Made by a program: the position numbers and the translations under genes
Notes under the pieces: model-generated
The model's input: only the letters and a program-made list of their open reading frames with translations
The model's database searches: none
What the model was told of the DNA's origin: nothing
Origin: Chitinophagaceae bacterium
GTDB lineage: Bacteria; Bacteroidota; Bacteroidia; Chitinophagales; Chitinophagaceae
DNA: 52,821 nucleotides
Assembly (NCBI GenBank): GCA_004173235.1
Contig: SEAC01000036.1
Span: forward strand, 1-52,821
Direction: 5' to 3'
Shown here: one piece after another, positions 1 through 8,696 of the stretch
Layout of the letters: every line of letters begins with the position of its first letter
How positions within the stretch are numbered: position 1 is the first letter of the stretch

Positions 1-84
1 TGAAACACAAAAAAGTAGGCACCGCAACACACCTTTAGTTATACAACGATAAAGTGGATAAACCCACCCAAAAAACTGAAAACG

Positions 85-121
85 AAAAAGAGGCTGCCCT
101 TTTGAGACAGCCTCTTTTTTT
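85..121 (-). terminator. Intrinsic terminator downstream of fumC
   Basis: An AGAGGCTG / CAGCCTCT stem with a loop of about 11 nt is flanked by A-rich sequence on the left and a T-run on the right, so it can work in both directions. It lies 22 bases beyond the fumC stop on the minus strand. Positions 1-84 hold no gene I can support. Confidence 0.85.
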
Positions 122-142
122 GTGCGTTGTTGCGCGATTCTT

Positions 143-1570
143 TTACCCAAGCTTGCCCACCATGTTGGCAGGGATCACCCATTGGTCGAATTCCTCGTTG
201 GTAACGTAGCCGAGTTTCACGGCCATCTCTTTCAGCGTAGTGCCTTCTTTGTGCGCCTTCTGTGCGATCTCGGCTGCCTTGTAGTACCCGATCTTCGTAT
301 TGAGCGCCGTCACGAGCATCAGCGAATTGTCGACGTGCTTGCGAATGTTCTCTTCGATAGGTTCGATGCCGCTTGCGCATTTGTTGTTGAAGCTTACGCA
401 GCCTTCGCCAATGAGGCGCGCACTGTGCAGGAAGTTGTAGATCATCATCGGCTTGAACACGTTCAGCTCAAAGTGGCCCATCGAACCTCCAACACCGATG
501 GCCACATCGTTGCCCATCACCTGTGCCGCGATCATCGTAAGCGCTTCCACCTGCGTGGGGTTTACCTTGCCCGGCATGATGGAGGAGCCCGGCTCATTGT
601 CGGGGATGAGGATCTCGCCGATGCCCGAGCGCGGGCCTGAAGAAAGCATCCGGATGTCGTTGGCGATCTTCATCAGCGATACGGCAATGGTCTTCAGCGC
701 GCCGTGGCTTTCTACGATCGCATCGTGTGCGGCAAGTGCTTCAAATTTATTTTCGGCTGTGATGAAGGGAAGGCCGGTAAGCGCGGCGATGTGCTTCGCA
801 ACGTTCTCCGAATACCCATCCGGAGTGTTGATGCCGGTTCCCACTGCGGTGCCGCCCAGCGCAAGCTCGGCGAGGTGAGGCAGCGTGTTGCGCAGCGCGC
901 GCAGGCCGTGATCGAGTTGCGATACGTAGCCGGAGAATTCCTGGCCGAGCGTAAGCGGCGTGGCATCCATGAAGTGTGTGCGGCCGATCTTGACGACATT
1001 CATGAAAGCCTTGCTCTTTTCCTCAAGCGTGTTGCGCAGCAGCTCGATGCCGGGGATGGTTGTTTCCACCAGCATCTTGTAAGCGGCAATGTGCATCGCC
1101 GTGGGGAAAGTATCGTTCGACGATTGCGACTTGTTGACGTCGTCGTTGGGATGAAGCACTTTGTCTTTATCGGTAAGTTGTCCGCCGCTCAGCACGTGCG
1201 CGCGATAGGCAACCACTTCGTTCACGTTCATGTTGCTTTGCGTGCCCGAGCCTGTTTGCCACACTACGAGCGGAAACGCATCATTGAGTTTGCCCCGTCC
1301 GAACGGCCCGTCCGGGCGGGCTTCGAGGATCTCGTCGCACACGCGGCCGATGAGTTCCATCTTTTCTTTCGGCAGCACACCGGCTTCGAAGTTGGTGATG
1401 GCGGCGGCCTTTTTCAGGTAGGCGAAGGCACGGATGATTTCGATGGGCATCCGGTTGGTGTCCTGGGCAATGCGAAAGTTGTCGATGCTACGCTGGGTCT
1501 GGGCACCGTAAAGGGCGTCGGCAGGAACCTGCACTTCGCCCATGGTATCTTTTTCAATCCGGAAGTTCAT
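143..1570 (-). CDS. fumC: Class II fumarate hydratase
   Basis: Catalyses fumarate + water = L-malate in the TCA cycle, in the cytoplasm, as an iron-independent homotetramer. The 475-aa product has the usual class II length. Visible family motifs are [14 protein letters not shown] (about 106-119), [10 protein letters not shown] (196-205, catalytic His region) and the signature loop [11 protein letters not shown] (328-338) with the catalytic Ser. The reading frame stays open upstream to 1819, but the extra 83 residues resemble no fumarase, and a perfect -7 box (1590-1597) lies inside that extension, so I start at 1570. The gene is transcribed alone, divergently from the NlpC/P60 gene, and ends at a strong terminator. 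Confidence 0.97.
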   Translation of the reverse strand: MNFRIEKDTMGEVQVPADALYGAQTQRSIDNFRIAQDTNRMPIEIIRAFAYLKKAAAITNFEAGVLPKEKMELIGRVCDEILEARPDGPFGRGKLNDAFPLVVWQTGSGTQSNMNVNEVVAYRAHVLSGGQLTDKDKVLHPNDDVNKSQSSNDTFPTAMHIAAYKMLVETTIPGIELLRNTLEEKSKAFMNVVKIGRTHFMDATPLTLGQEFSGYVSQLDHGLRALRNTLPHLAELALGGTAVGTGINTPDGYSENVAKHIAALTGLPFITAENKFEALAAHDAIVESHGALKTIAVSLMKIANDIRMLSSGPRSGIGEILIPDNEPGSSIMPGKVNPTQVEALTMIAAQVMGNDVAIGVGGSMGHFELNVFKPMMIYNFLHSARLIGEGCVSFNNKCASGIEPIEENIRKHVDNSLMLVTALNTKIGYYKAAEIAQKAHKEGTTLKEMAVKLGYVTNEEFDQWVIPANMVGKLG

Positions 1571-1589
1571 GGTTGTTGATTTTCGGGTG

Positions 1590-1597
1590 CAAAAATA
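1590..1597 (-). promoter_or_regulatory. -7 promoter box of fumC
   Basis: On the minus strand this reads TATTTTTG, a perfect match to the Bacteroidota -7 consensus TAnnTTTG, 19 nt before the fumC ATG. No clear -33 TTTG is seen. Confidence 0.6.
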
Positions 1598-1660
1598 CCG
1601 CATTCCACTGCGAGCGCCCGTTTTTTTGGGGTGCGGCTCCGTTTTTGCTTCTGCAAGGGT

Positions 1661-2272
1661 ATGTGCCGTGCGCTCATCATCGCAACCCTTGCCTTTGCCG
1701 CCTGCAACGCTCCACGCGGTGACGGGCGCTTTAGCGATGCCGTAGTTACCGATACGCTGATGCGGCTGGATTCGGGCGCCGCTTTTCGCGACAGCAACCG
1801 CGTCGATGGAACCGTGCACTCCGACACAACGCTACCTGCGCGTGAGGCTTCGGGGAATATTATCGATACACGCAATGTGAACCCGATGGAGGTGGTGACC
1901 TTCGCGCAAACGCTCATCGGCACGCGCTATAAATATGGCAGCACCGATCCTGCTGTTGGCTTCGACTGCTCCGGCTTCATCACGTATGTCTTCAACCATT
2001 TCGATGTGACGGTGCCACGTTCATCGCGCGACTTCACCAACATTGGCAGCGATGTAGATACGATGCAGGCACGCACCGGCGATATCATCCTCTTCACGGG
2101 CACCAACCCGCAGGAACGCTTTGTGGGGCATATGGGCATCGTTGTTGCCCGCGATGCCACTGGCCTGCGCTTCATTCACTCCAGTTCCGGAAAAGCGAAC
2201 GGGGTGACGATCACCCCGCTCAACGAATACTACAAGGGACGCTTTGTGCGCGTTGCCCGGATCTTCCCGTAA
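1661..2272 (+). CDS. NlpC/P60 family lipoprotein (peptidoglycan endopeptidase)
   Basis: Probable cell-wall hydrolase that cuts peptide bonds in peptidoglycan stem peptides. The N-terminus is a short lipoprotein signal with lipobox LAFAAC, implying membrane anchoring on the periplasmic side. The NlpC/P60 domain fills the C-terminal half: [12 protein letters not shown] carries the nucleophilic Cys, FVGHMGIVV the catalytic His, and FIHSSS the third polar residue. I chose ATG 1661 over the GTG at 1631 because it opens directly into the signal peptide; the product is 203 aa. It is convergent with the next gene, with 2 bases between the stops. The family assignment is firm; the precise bond cleaved is not known. 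Confidence 0.9.
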   Translation: MCRALIIATLAFAACNAPRGDGRFSDAVVTDTLMRLDSGAAFRDSNRVDGTVHSDTTLPAREASGNIIDTRNVNPMEVVTFAQTLIGTRYKYGSTDPAVGFDCSGFITYVFNHFDVTVPRSSRDFTNIGSDVDTMQARTGDIILFTGTNPQERFVGHMGIVVARDATGLRFIHSSSGKANGVTITPLNEYYKGRFVRVARIFP

Positions 2273-2274
2273 AA

Positions 2275-3258
2275 CTATTCGGCGATGATGTTCGTCACTT
2301 CGTCGCCATGAATGCGCCAGGCTACATCAGCGCCACCACTCATTGTGTGGAGCACCACCTGCGTGAAATCGGATGGGCTGCCCGATGGTGATGTGAATTT
2401 GCCGTAGGAGAGCAGCAGCTTTTCGGTGCCGTTCACCCAGCGGACGCTCGTGGTGTAATTCGTAAAAGTGCCGATGTCGCTCACGATGACATGGCTGAAT
2501 GCCGTAGTGGTGCTGTTGCCAGCAATATCATACACCTTGACGTCTATTGAGCCTCCATTTTGTACGGCGTAAGCGATCTTGCTGCCATCGCTGCTCATGG
2601 CATATGCGCCGGAGGAGAGGGGTGAACCCACGTCGGTTGCCGTTCCCAGCGAAGCAGAAGTTGCAGTGCCGGTTTTGATGGTGGCGGTGCCGCCAAACGC
2701 AATGCCGGCCCAGCGGCTGTTGGGTGCGATGCGGCTAAGGAGCGGGCTTCCCGAAGGGAAGGGCACTACCTGCGCCTGTCCGTTTCCGTCGCTGCCTATG
2801 GTTTGAATCGAGTAGCTGAGCGCTCCGCCGGTCACCTGCATCTGGTGGAACAGGATCTTGTTGTCGGCTGTTGCATTCAACAACCGGTATTCATTGCCGC
2901 CTGTTTGCATGGTCTTCAGCATCTGCAGGTTGGTGCCGCTGCTGCTGACAGAGTAGAGTTTGATGGACTGGCTGCTACCGGAGGTGTAGTGCAGGAAGAA
3001 GATCTTGCTGCCGTCTACGCTGCGCACCGCCGACCCGATGAAGGAGTTGGGGCTGGTGGTGTCGATACCCGCGATTAGCATGCGGTCGGTGCCGCTGAGC
3101 GACACGCGGTAGATCTTGGCGCTGTCTACGTAATAAATGTTGTTGCTTGTTGCAGGAGGAGTGCTTGGTGTCGTAGGAGCTTCCACGCTATCGTGCGAGC
3201 AGGAAGCCAGAGTGAGCACGCTGATTGCGAGCGTCGCTCCCAGGAGGTTAAGTTTCAT
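2275..3258 (-). CDS. Lipoprotein with TolB/beta-propeller-like repeats
   Basis: The 327-aa product begins with a lipoprotein signal ending in LTLASC, followed by a Pro/Thr-rich linker. The body has several blade-like segments with recurring patterns such as IYRVSLSGTDR, SVDGSKIFFLHY, IKLYSVSSSGTN and SSDGSKIAYAVQ, the usual look of TolB/DPP4-type beta-propellers (SxDGxKIxF). It is probably anchored in an envelope membrane and may mediate protein-protein contact. No catalytic residues are evident. It is the last gene of a possible minus-strand series B12 subunit, enoyl-CoA hydratase, lipoprotein, but the 66-base gap leaves co-transcription open. Confidence 0.75.
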   Translation of the reverse strand: MKLNLLGATLAISVLTLASCSHDSVEAPTTPSTPPATSNNIYYVDSAKIYRVSLSGTDRMLIAGIDTTSPNSFIGSAVRSVDGSKIFFLHYTSGSSQSIKLYSVSSSGTNLQMLKTMQTGGNEYRLLNATADNKILFHQMQVTGGALSYSIQTIGSDGNGQAQVVPFPSGSPLLSRIAPNSRWAGIAFGGTATIKTGTATSASLGTATDVGSPLSSGAYAMSSDGSKIAYAVQNGGSIDVKVYDIAGNSTTTAFSHVIVSDIGTFTNYTTSVRWVNGTEKLLLSYGKFTSPSGSPSDFTQVVLHTMSGGADVAWRIHGDEVTNIIAE

Positions 3259-3324
3259 GCAGTGATTTATTTCTGCAAGAATAGGCCAGCCTGCCTCATG
3301 TCGTCATACCCTGCACGCGGTATT

Positions 3325-4113
3325 TTACTTGCCGGTGAACACTGCTTTGCGTTTCTCCAGGAAGGCGCTCGTGCCTTCGTGCATGTCGTCGGTGCTGAAG
3401 CAGGCGCCGAAAGAACTGATCTCCGTTTCAAATCCGTTCTGCGTTTCGTCGAACACTGCGTTGGCTGCCTTGATGCAGTGGGCAACGGCGATGGGAGCTT
3501 TCGCATTGATGGTGTCCAGCAGGGCGCGTGTTTTCGGAAGCAGTTCTTCTGCGCTGCATACATGGTTCACCAGGCCCCATTGGTGCGCAGTGGCGGCATC
3601 GATCATGTTGCCCGAAAGCAGGAGTTCGAGTGCACGGCCCTTGCCTACGAGCTGCACGAGCCGCTGCGTTCCACCGTAACCGGGGATGAGTCCAAGATTC
3701 ACTTCGGGTTGTCCGAACTTCGCGTTATCGGAAGCAAGGCGGAAGTGGCAGCTCATGGCAAGCTCGCAGCCACCACCCAGCGCAAAGCCGTTCACCGCGG
3801 CTACTATGGGCTTGCTGCTGCGCTCGATGCGATTGAACACGCTGTCCTGGCCGCGGCGGGCAAGTGCTTCACCTTCGCCTTTCGACAATCCTACAAATTC
3901 GGTGATGTCGGCGCCGGCAACGAAACTTTTGGGCCCCGCGCCAGTGAGGATCACCGATTTGATTTCCGTGTTGGACTCCACCTCGTTGAGCACAGCGCCC
4001 AGTTCGGCGATCACGTCGCGATTGAGCGCGTTGAGTTTTTCAGGTCGGTTGATGGTCACAGTGAGAATGCCGTTATCGAGCGAAGTGAGCAGCGTGTTGT
4101 ACATAAAAAACAT
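3325..4113 (-). CDS. Enoyl-CoA hydratase/isomerase (crotonase family)
   Basis: Probably hydrates 2-trans-enoyl-CoA to 3-hydroxyacyl-CoA in fatty-acid or amino-acid breakdown. The 262-aa length is typical. FVAGADI (about 64-70) and ALGGGCELAM (about 111-120) form the CoA/oxyanion-hole region. Glu117 and Glu137 (in GQPEVNLGLIPGYGGTQ) are the two catalytic acids of true hydratases, so this is not a degenerate family member. The start could be 4113 or the in-frame ATG at 4104, which fits the family N-terminus slightly better. Its upstream neighbour is a methylmalonyl-CoA mutase B12 subunit, consistent with propionyl-/branched-chain acyl-CoA metabolism, though substrate specificity cannot be read from sequence. 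Confidence 0.93.
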   Translation of the reverse strand: MFFMYNTLLTSLDNGILTVTINRPEKLNALNRDVIAELGAVLNEVESNTEIKSVILTGAGPKSFVAGADITEFVGLSKGEGEALARRGQDSVFNRIERSSKPIVAAVNGFALGGGCELAMSCHFRLASDNAKFGQPEVNLGLIPGYGGTQRLVQLVGKGRALELLLSGNMIDAATAHQWGLVNHVCSAEELLPKTRALLDTINAKAPIAVAHCIKAANAVFDETQNGFETEISSFGACFSTDDMHEGTSAFLEKRKAVFTGK

Positions 4114-4135
4114 TTTTTATCGACGCAGCGGGCGT

Positions 4136-4178
4136 CCGTATTTATACAATTAACCAACGAACCAAAAAATTGATAATC
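4136..4178. repeat. Short hairpin word plus 8-bp-period array (AATAAACC-like family)
   Basis: Between the B12-subunit and enoyl-CoA hydratase genes. CCGTATTTATAC (4136-4147) is one member of the dispersed CCGTA-N4-TACGG family. It is followed by octamers in register: CAATTAAC, CAACGAAC, CAAAAAAT, TGATAATC. These resemble arrays at 8571 and 45919. Confidence 0.5.
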
Positions 4179-4195
4179 TTTCTCTGTGTACCTCC

Positions 4196-4612
4196 TTAGA
4201 AGTCCCGGTGCTTTTTCACCCATTCGGTGATGTAGCCCGCAATATCGGCAGTAGTGGTGCCGGGGGCGAACAGCTTGCCCACGCCCTGCTCCTGAAGCAA
4301 CTGGCTGTCCTCGTCGGGGATGATGCCGCCACCGGTGAGCAGCACGTCATCCAGGCCCTTTTCTTTCATCAGTGCTTTCACTTTGGGGAACACGGTCATG
4401 TGTGCGCCGGAAAGGATCGAGATGCCTATGGCGTCCACGTCTTCCTGCAGCGCGGCCGCTACCACCATTTCAGGGGTTTGCCGCAGACCGGTATAGATCA
4501 CTTCCATGCCCGCATCGCGCAGGGCGGTAGCAATCACCTTAGCACCGCGATCGTGGCCATCGAGGCCAACTTTCGCAACAAGCACGCGAATGGGACGATT
4601 GAGCGTATCCAT
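4196..4612 (-). CDS. Methylmalonyl-CoA mutase, stand-alone B12-binding subunit
   Basis: The 138-aa protein is the cobalamin-binding domain alone. It shows the DxHxxG motif in GLDGHDRG (16-23; His20 would be the lower axial cobalt ligand), then SILSGA (65-70) and the LLTGGG turn (91-96). In the family this domain pairs with a separate catalytic TIM-barrel subunit to interconvert methylmalonyl-CoA and succinyl-CoA; no such subunit lies in this window. The ATG sits 4 nt downstream of a perfect -7 box, so the mRNA is probably leaderless or nearly so. The next gene on the same strand is enoyl-CoA hydratase, 82 bases on. A binding subunit for a related acyl-CoA mutase is the alternative. Confidence 0.9.
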   Translation of the reverse strand: MDTLNRPIRVLVAKVGLDGHDRGAKVIATALRDAGMEVIYTGLRQTPEMVVAAALQEDVDAIGISILSGAHMTVFPKVKALMKEKGLDDVLLTGGGIIPDEDSQLLQEQGVGKLFAPGTTTADIAGYITEWVKKHRDF

Positions 4613-4616
4613 GGAG

Positions 4617-4624
4617 CAAATGTA
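4617..4624 (-). promoter_or_regulatory. -7 promoter box of the B12-subunit gene
   Basis: On the minus strand it reads TACATTTG (perfect TAnnTTTG), only 4 nt before the start codon. The region where a -33 box would lie is occupied by the octamer array 4629-4676. Confidence 0.6.
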
Positions 4625-4628
4625 GCGG

Positions 4629-4676
4629 GAATGTGCTAATGGGGTAGTGGGGTAATGTGCTGATTGGGTAATGCAT
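4629..4676. repeat. 8-bp-period array, TAATGTGC family
   Basis: Six octamers in register: GAATGTGC, TAATGGGG, TAGTGGGG, TAATGTGC, TGATTGGG, TAATGCAT. They lie between the divergent B12-subunit gene and the glycosyltransferase gene. The same family recurs at 45781-45852 upstream of murF. Confidence 0.75.
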
Positions 4677-6225
4677 GAACCATTACCTTCCTGTTATGAA
4701 CCGCAACGAGAAACTGCTGGCTTTCTTTTTCATCGCGCTAAAGCTCGCGCTGCCGTTTTTCTTGCTGGACCCGTCGTTCGGGCTGCACCGCGATGAGTAC
4801 CTTTATTATGAGCAGGGGCGGCACATGGACTGGGGCTTCCTGGAAAATCCACCATTGCTCGGCGTGCTGGCAGCGATCTCGCGGCTGCTCGGCGGCGGCT
4901 TTTTTGCCATCCGCATGTGGCCCGCCTTTGCCGGTGCGGCAACGATATGGCTGTTGTTCAAAATGGTTAAAGGCTTTGGTGGCGGCCTGTATGCGCTGCT
5001 GCTGGCAGGCATCGGTTTCGGGCTGTCGGTATACCTGCGGATCCACATTCTTTTCCAACCCACTTTCCTGGAGATCTTCTTCTGGACTGCAGCCTGCTTC
5101 TTCCTGCAGCGCTACCTCCTCCAGGGGCAGCGCCGCCACCTGGCGGCAGTGGCGCTGATGCTTGCACTCGGGTGGTGGAGCAAATATTCGGTGCTCTTTT
5201 TCGGAGCCGCATTATTCGGCGCCCTGCTGCTCACGCCCCACCGCAAACTGCTGCTGCGGCGCGATCTCTGGATGGCCGTTGGACTGGGTGCGGTGCTCGT
5301 GCTTCCCAATATTTTCTGGCAATGGCGGCACAACTGGCCGCTGGCGCATCATATGGCCGAACTGCGCGAGACGCAGCTTAAGTATATCAGTCGCGGCAAC
5401 TTTCTCAAGGAGCAATTGGCGATGTTCATTCCCGCCACGCTGCTAACGTTCGGAGGGCTCTACGCGCTGCTGCGGGGCGGGCGCTTCCGCTTGCTGGGCT
5501 GGCTTTATATTGGCATCATCGCACTGCTGCTGCTCGGTTCCGCAAAAGGGTATTACTCGGTGGGCATCTACCCGATGCTGCTCGCTGCCGGCGCCGCCTG
5601 GTTGGAGCGTTCCCTTCGATCCGTAGTTCTACGGACGACCCTGGCGGTGGTGATGGTCGTTGCCGGTATACCGATGCCTTTCCTCATGTGGCCGATGCAC
5701 GCGCCTGCGCAAATGGCTGCTTTCAACCAGCGTTGGGACCTTGCGGGCAAAGGCGCTTTGAAATGGGAAGACCAGCAGAACCATTTGTTGCAGCAGGATT
5801 TTGCGGACATGCTGGGCTGGGATGAGCTTGCGCAAAAAACCGGTACATTTTACCAAAGCCTGCCCAAAAGCGTTCGCGACAGCACGTTGATATATGGCCG
5901 CAACTATGGCTACGCAGGAAGCCTCATTTATCATTCTGCTGATACGGCCTTCCGCAACCGGGTCATCAGCGACAACGGGACATTCTTATTGTGGATACCC
6001 GACAGCCTTCCCTACCGGCACCTCCTGTTCGTGGGTGAGAGCGCACCGGAGCCCGGCGACGAAGTGTTTGAACACTTTCGAAGCATACGTCGCGTCGATG
6101 CCTGCATCAACCCATACTCGCGGCAATACGGGAGCGTCATCCTCTTTTTTGAACAGGCAGACACTGCGGCATTCCGGATCGCCGCGCGCGATATCCGTTC
6201 GCAGAAAAACGAGTTCCGGCGCTGA
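4675..6225 (+). CDS. GT39-like membrane glycosyltransferase
   Basis: The 516-aa integral membrane protein has about ten hydrophobic segments in its first 340 residues and a soluble C-terminal part of about 170 residues. The first extracytoplasmic loop carries HRDEYLYY (38-45), matching the acidic catalytic motif of GT-C enzymes of the PMT/ArnT (GT39) group, which transfer sugars from lipid-phosphate donors to protein or lipid A on the periplasmic face. The donor and acceptor here are unknown. ATG 4675 or ATG 4696 could be the start; both precede the first membrane segment. A CCGTAGTTCTACGG word is embedded at 5621-5634, read as VVLR. The gene is convergent with gltX, 5 bases between stops. 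Confidence 0.85.
   Translation: MNHYLPVMNRNEKLLAFFFIALKLALPFFLLDPSFGLHRDEYLYYEQGRHMDWGFLENPPLLGVLAAISRLLGGGFFAIRMWPAFAGAATIWLLFKMVKGFGGGLYALLLAGIGFGLSVYLRIHILFQPTFLEIFFWTAACFFLQRYLLQGQRRHLAAVALMLALGWWSKYSVLFFGAALFGALLLTPHRKLLLRRDLWMAVGLGAVLVLPNIFWQWRHNWPLAHHMAELRETQLKYISRGNFLKEQLAMFIPATLLTFGGLYALLRGGRFRLLGWLYIGIIALLLLGSAKGYYSVGIYPMLLAAGAAWLERSLRSVVLRTTLAVVMVVAGIPMPFLMWPMHAPAQMAAFNQRWDLAGKGALKWEDQQNHLLQQDFADMLGWDELAQKTGTFYQSLPKSVRDSTLIYGRNYGYAGSLIYHSADTAFRNRVISDNGTFLLWIPDSLPYRHLLFVGESAPEPGDEVFEHFRSIRRVDACINPYSRQYGSVILFFEQADTAAFRIAARDIRSQKNEFRR
5621..5634. repeat. CCGTAGTTCTACGG palindromic word
   Basis: Perfect 14-mer inside the glycosyltransferase gene, read in the frame GTA GTT CTA CGG. It is one of seven copies of the core GTAGTTCTAC in the window. 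Confidence 0.7.
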
Positions 6226-6230
6226 TCAAC

Positions 6231-7748
6231 TCAGGCGAGGATCGCAAGTACCTTCCGGATGCGCGCTTTCGTTTCTTCCGCACCAATCAATTCGGCGATG
6301 GAGAACACCGGCGGTCCGAACTTGCCACCTACCAGCATGATGCGTAGAGGAAGCTGAAGTTCGCCGGGCTTGATGCCCGCCTCTTCGGCACTTTGCTTGA
6401 AGATCGATTCGAATGAAGTGGCATCGCTGGCTGTAGAAATACGGTTGCCGTACGTTTCAAAGAACGATTGCTTTGCGGGCGTCCATTTGGAAGCAAATGC
6501 AGCGGTATCCCACTCGGAGGGTGCGGCAAAGAAGAATCCTCCCTGCTGCGCAAAGTCGGGAAGCAGCGTGCAGCGTTCCTTCACGAGATCGATCACTTTT
6601 GCCAGCTGCGCGTCATCGTTCGGGGTAATGCCTTTGGAAAGCAGGAGCGCCTTCACATCGGGAAGCAGGCGGCCTGCCGTGCTCCGCTTGATCCATTCGT
6701 GGTTGAACCACTGTGCCTTTTCGAAGTCGAATTTTGCACCGCCTTTGTGCACCTTTTCCATCTGGAAGCGTTGGATCAATTCTTCCAGCGTGAACAATTC
6801 CTGCTCGGTGCCATCGTTCCAGCCCAGCAGCGCCAACAGGTTTACAAATGCTTCGGGGATGAAGCCGCGCTCGCGGAAACCCTCGGTCAGTTCGCCCGAT
6901 TTTGGATCGCTCCAGTTGGCCGCAAATACGGGGAAGCCATACTTCGCGCCATCGCGCTTGCTCAACTTGCCGCTGGGGCCGAGAATGAGCGGGAGGTGTG
7001 CCCATTGCGGCATGGCTTCTTCGCCAAACAGCCAGCGCCACAGCAGGATGTGCACGGGTGCCGATGGCAACCACTCCTCGCCGCGAAAAGCGTGCGTGAT
7101 CTGCATCAGGTGATCGTCTACCACAACGGCGAGGTGATACGTGGGCATGCCATCGCCCTTCAGCAATACCTTGTCGTCTACAATGGCGGTATCGAAAGTG
7201 ACTTCACCGCGGATCATATCGTTGAACGAAACGGTTTCGCCTTCGGGCATGCGGATGCGCACTACGTGAGGCGTTCCCGCATCCAGCAGCGACTTCACTT
7301 CATCGGCAGGGAGTGTGAGCGAGTTGCGCATCTGCCCGCGCACCGTGCGGTCGTATTGTGGAGTAGGGTTGGTGTCGCTCTTGAGGAGGCTGCGCATGGC
7401 GTCGAGTTCCTCCGGCGTATCGAATGCATAGTAGGCTTTGCCTTCGTTTACGAGCCGCTCAGCATAAGTGCGATACATCTCCTTGCGCTCGCTCTGGCGG
7501 TAGGGACCGAATGCGCCTTCCTTGCGCGGGCTTTCGTCGGGCTCAAGGCCGCACCAGGCCAGGGTTTCAAAGATGTAGTCTTCCGCACCCGCCACGTAGC
7601 GGCTCTGGTCGGTGTCTTCAATGCGCAGCACGAAATCGCCACCGTGCTGGCGTGCAAACAGGTAGTTGTACAAAACCGTGCGCACACCACCGAGGTGCAG
7701 GCCGCCGGTAGGGCTGGGCGCGAAGCGCACGCGGACTTTCTTCGACAT
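6231..7748 (-). CDS. gltX: Glutamyl-tRNA synthetase
   Basis: Charges tRNA-Glu with glutamate in the cytoplasm. The 505-aa class I synthetase has the HIGH-like motif in GLHLGG (16-21), the LRIEDTD block (about 41-47) typical of GluRS, and KLSKR (261-265) as the KMSKS-loop equivalent. The remainder is long enough for the anticodon-binding helical domain, unlike the shorter GluQRS homologue at 26261-27085. The open frame runs to 7787, but I start at 7748 where homology begins, 5 nt from a perfect -7 box. The gene is transcribed alone and is convergent with the glycosyltransferase gene. Confidence 0.97.
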   Translation of the reverse strand: MSKKVRVRFAPSPTGGLHLGGVRTVLYNYLFARQHGGDFVLRIEDTDQSRYVAGAEDYIFETLAWCGLEPDESPRKEGAFGPYRQSERKEMYRTYAERLVNEGKAYYAFDTPEELDAMRSLLKSDTNPTPQYDRTVRGQMRNSLTLPADEVKSLLDAGTPHVVRIRMPEGETVSFNDMIRGEVTFDTAIVDDKVLLKGDGMPTYHLAVVVDDHLMQITHAFRGEEWLPSAPVHILLWRWLFGEEAMPQWAHLPLILGPSGKLSKRDGAKYGFPVFAANWSDPKSGELTEGFRERGFIPEAFVNLLALLGWNDGTEQELFTLEELIQRFQMEKVHKGGAKFDFEKAQWFNHEWIKRSTAGRLLPDVKALLLSKGITPNDDAQLAKVIDLVKERCTLLPDFAQQGGFFFAAPSEWDTAAFASKWTPAKQSFFETYGNRISTASDATSFESIFKQSAEEAGIKPGELQLPLRIMLVGGKFGPPVFSIAELIGAEETKARIRKVLAILA

Positions 7749-7753
7749 AGGCG

Positions 7754-7761
7754 CAAAAGTA
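7754..7761 (-). promoter_or_regulatory. -7 promoter box of gltX
   Basis: On the minus strand it reads TACTTTTG, a perfect TAnnTTTG, 5 nt from the gltX ATG. This predicts a leaderless or nearly leaderless transcript. Confidence 0.6.
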
Positions 7762-7775
7762 CGGCAGCAGGGGTC

Positions 7776-7884
7776 GCGAATCGTCAATCGGGAATGCCGG
7801 CACGCGAAGCATCAACGCAGGATGGGGCATCAAATTCCATGCGCACGTTTCACGGTCACGATTCACGCCTTACGATTCCCGATC
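7776..7884. repeat. 8-bp-period arrays, AATCGTCA/CACGATTC family
   Basis: Two short arrays lie between gltX and the deacetylase gene. GCGAATCG, TCAATCGG, GAATGCCG (7776-7799) abut the gltX promoter. CACGATTC/TTACGATT-like units (7851-7884) end just before the deacetylase ATG. Related units occur at 10462-10478 and 52491-52533. Confidence 0.55.
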
Positions 7885-7892
7885 TTCGCTTC

Positions 7893-8522
7893 ATGCACCG
7901 CTATTTCATAAAAACACCGTGGCTGCTCCGGCGCATCTTTCCCAAATATGTTTGGGAAGCCCCGGCTGCGGATGGCGCGGTGTACCTCACCTTCGACGAT
8001 GGTCCGCACGAAACGATCACGCCCTGGGTGCTGGATCAGCTGGCGCAGTTCGATGCCAAGGCTACCTTCTTTTGTATCGGAAAAAATGTTGCCGCGCATC
8101 CCGGCCTGTTCAACCGTATAACTACGGAAGGGCATGCGGTGGGGAACCATACCGAGAACCATCGCAACGGATGGAAGACGCCGGTGGAGGAATACCTCGC
8201 CAACGTCCGGCTCGCCGCCGCACGGATACCCGGCAGCTTGTTTCGTCCGCCCTACGGCCGCATCCGCGCGGCGCAGGCCCGGGGCCTTGCAAGCGCCATG
8301 GGCGTGCCGAACCCGCAGGTCATCATGTGGGATGTGCTAAGTGCCGACTTCGACAGGAGCATCCGTTCTGCGCAGTGCACCGCGAACGTGTTGAACCATA
8401 CGCGGCCAGGGTCGATCATCGTCTTCCACGACAGCGAGAAGGCATGGCCCAACCTGAAAGAAGCGCTTCCCGTAGTTCTACGGACGTTCCGGGAAAGGGG
8501 GTATGTGATGAAGGCGTTATAG
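7893..8522 (+). CDS. Polysaccharide deacetylase (NodB/CE4 family)
   Basis: Probable metal-dependent deacetylase of N-acetylated glycans such as peptidoglycan or an exopolysaccharide. The 209-aa protein is essentially a single NodB domain: TFDDGPHE (33-40) with the catalytic and metal-binding Asp, NHTENH (85-90) with the two metal His, FRPPYGR (117-123), and a C-terminal IIVFHDS motif with the last conserved His. There is no signal peptide, only a basic N-terminus with a weak hydrophobic stretch. The open frame continues far upstream across gltX, but that part is antisense shadow; ATG 7893 fits the domain start. CCGTAGTTCTACGG lies at 8470-8483. A strong terminator follows at 8617. Confidence 0.93.
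   Translation: MHRYFIKTPWLLRRIFPKYVWEAPAADGAVYLTFDDGPHETITPWVLDQLAQFDAKATFFCIGKNVAAHPGLFNRITTEGHAVGNHTENHRNGWKTPVEEYLANVRLAAARIPGSLFRPPYGRIRAAQARGLASAMGVPNPQVIMWDVLSADFDRSIRSAQCTANVLNHTRPGSIIVFHDSEKAWPNLKEALPVVLRTFRERGYVMKAL
8470..8483. repeat. CCGTAGTTCTACGG palindromic word
   Basis: Perfect 14-mer inside the deacetylase gene, in the same frame (VVLR) as the copy at 5621 although the two proteins are unrelated. Confidence 0.7.
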
Positions 8523-8570
8523 AGTGCCCTGGTTTTGGGGTTCCTTCGGACACCCTGGTAGGGTTCTTAC

Positions 8571-8610
8571 CGATAAGCGAATGGACCAATAAACGAATCA
8601 ACCAACACCT
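8571..8610. repeat. 8-bp-period array, AATAAACC family
   Basis: Octamers in register: CGATAAGC, GAATGGAC, CAATAAAC, GAATCAAC, CAACACCT. The array abuts the terminator hairpin at 8617. A similar array at 45919 also abuts a terminator. Confidence 0.7.
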
Positions 8611-8616
8611 CCAAAA

Positions 8617-8651
8617 AGAAGGGCCGGGGTTGAAACCCTGGCCCGTTTTTA
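8617..8651 (+). terminator. Intrinsic terminator after the deacetylase gene
   Basis: GGGCCGGGG / CCCTGGCCC stem followed by GTTTTTAA on the plus strand. An A-rich left flank suggests it also serves the minus-strand gene ending at 8697. Confidence 0.85.
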
Positions 8652-8696
8652 ATCCGTACCCTATGAAAACTAAGTCAAAAGTATATGTTTTTAGTA

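Noticed and set aside
143..1819. N-terminal extension of fumarase to 558 aa
   Set aside because: The extra 83 residues have no similarity to the family and contain the promoter box at 1590-1597.
4186..4198. AAGGAGGT-like Shine-Dalgarno on the minus strand just after the B12-subunit stop
   Set aside because: The next start codon is about 75 bases further on, too far for initiation; no small ORF of note follows it.
6468..7892. Open frame continuing the deacetylase gene about 475 codons upstream
   Set aside because: It runs antisense to gltX and has no domain; the NodB domain and a natural start lie at 7893. High GC keeps shadow frames open.
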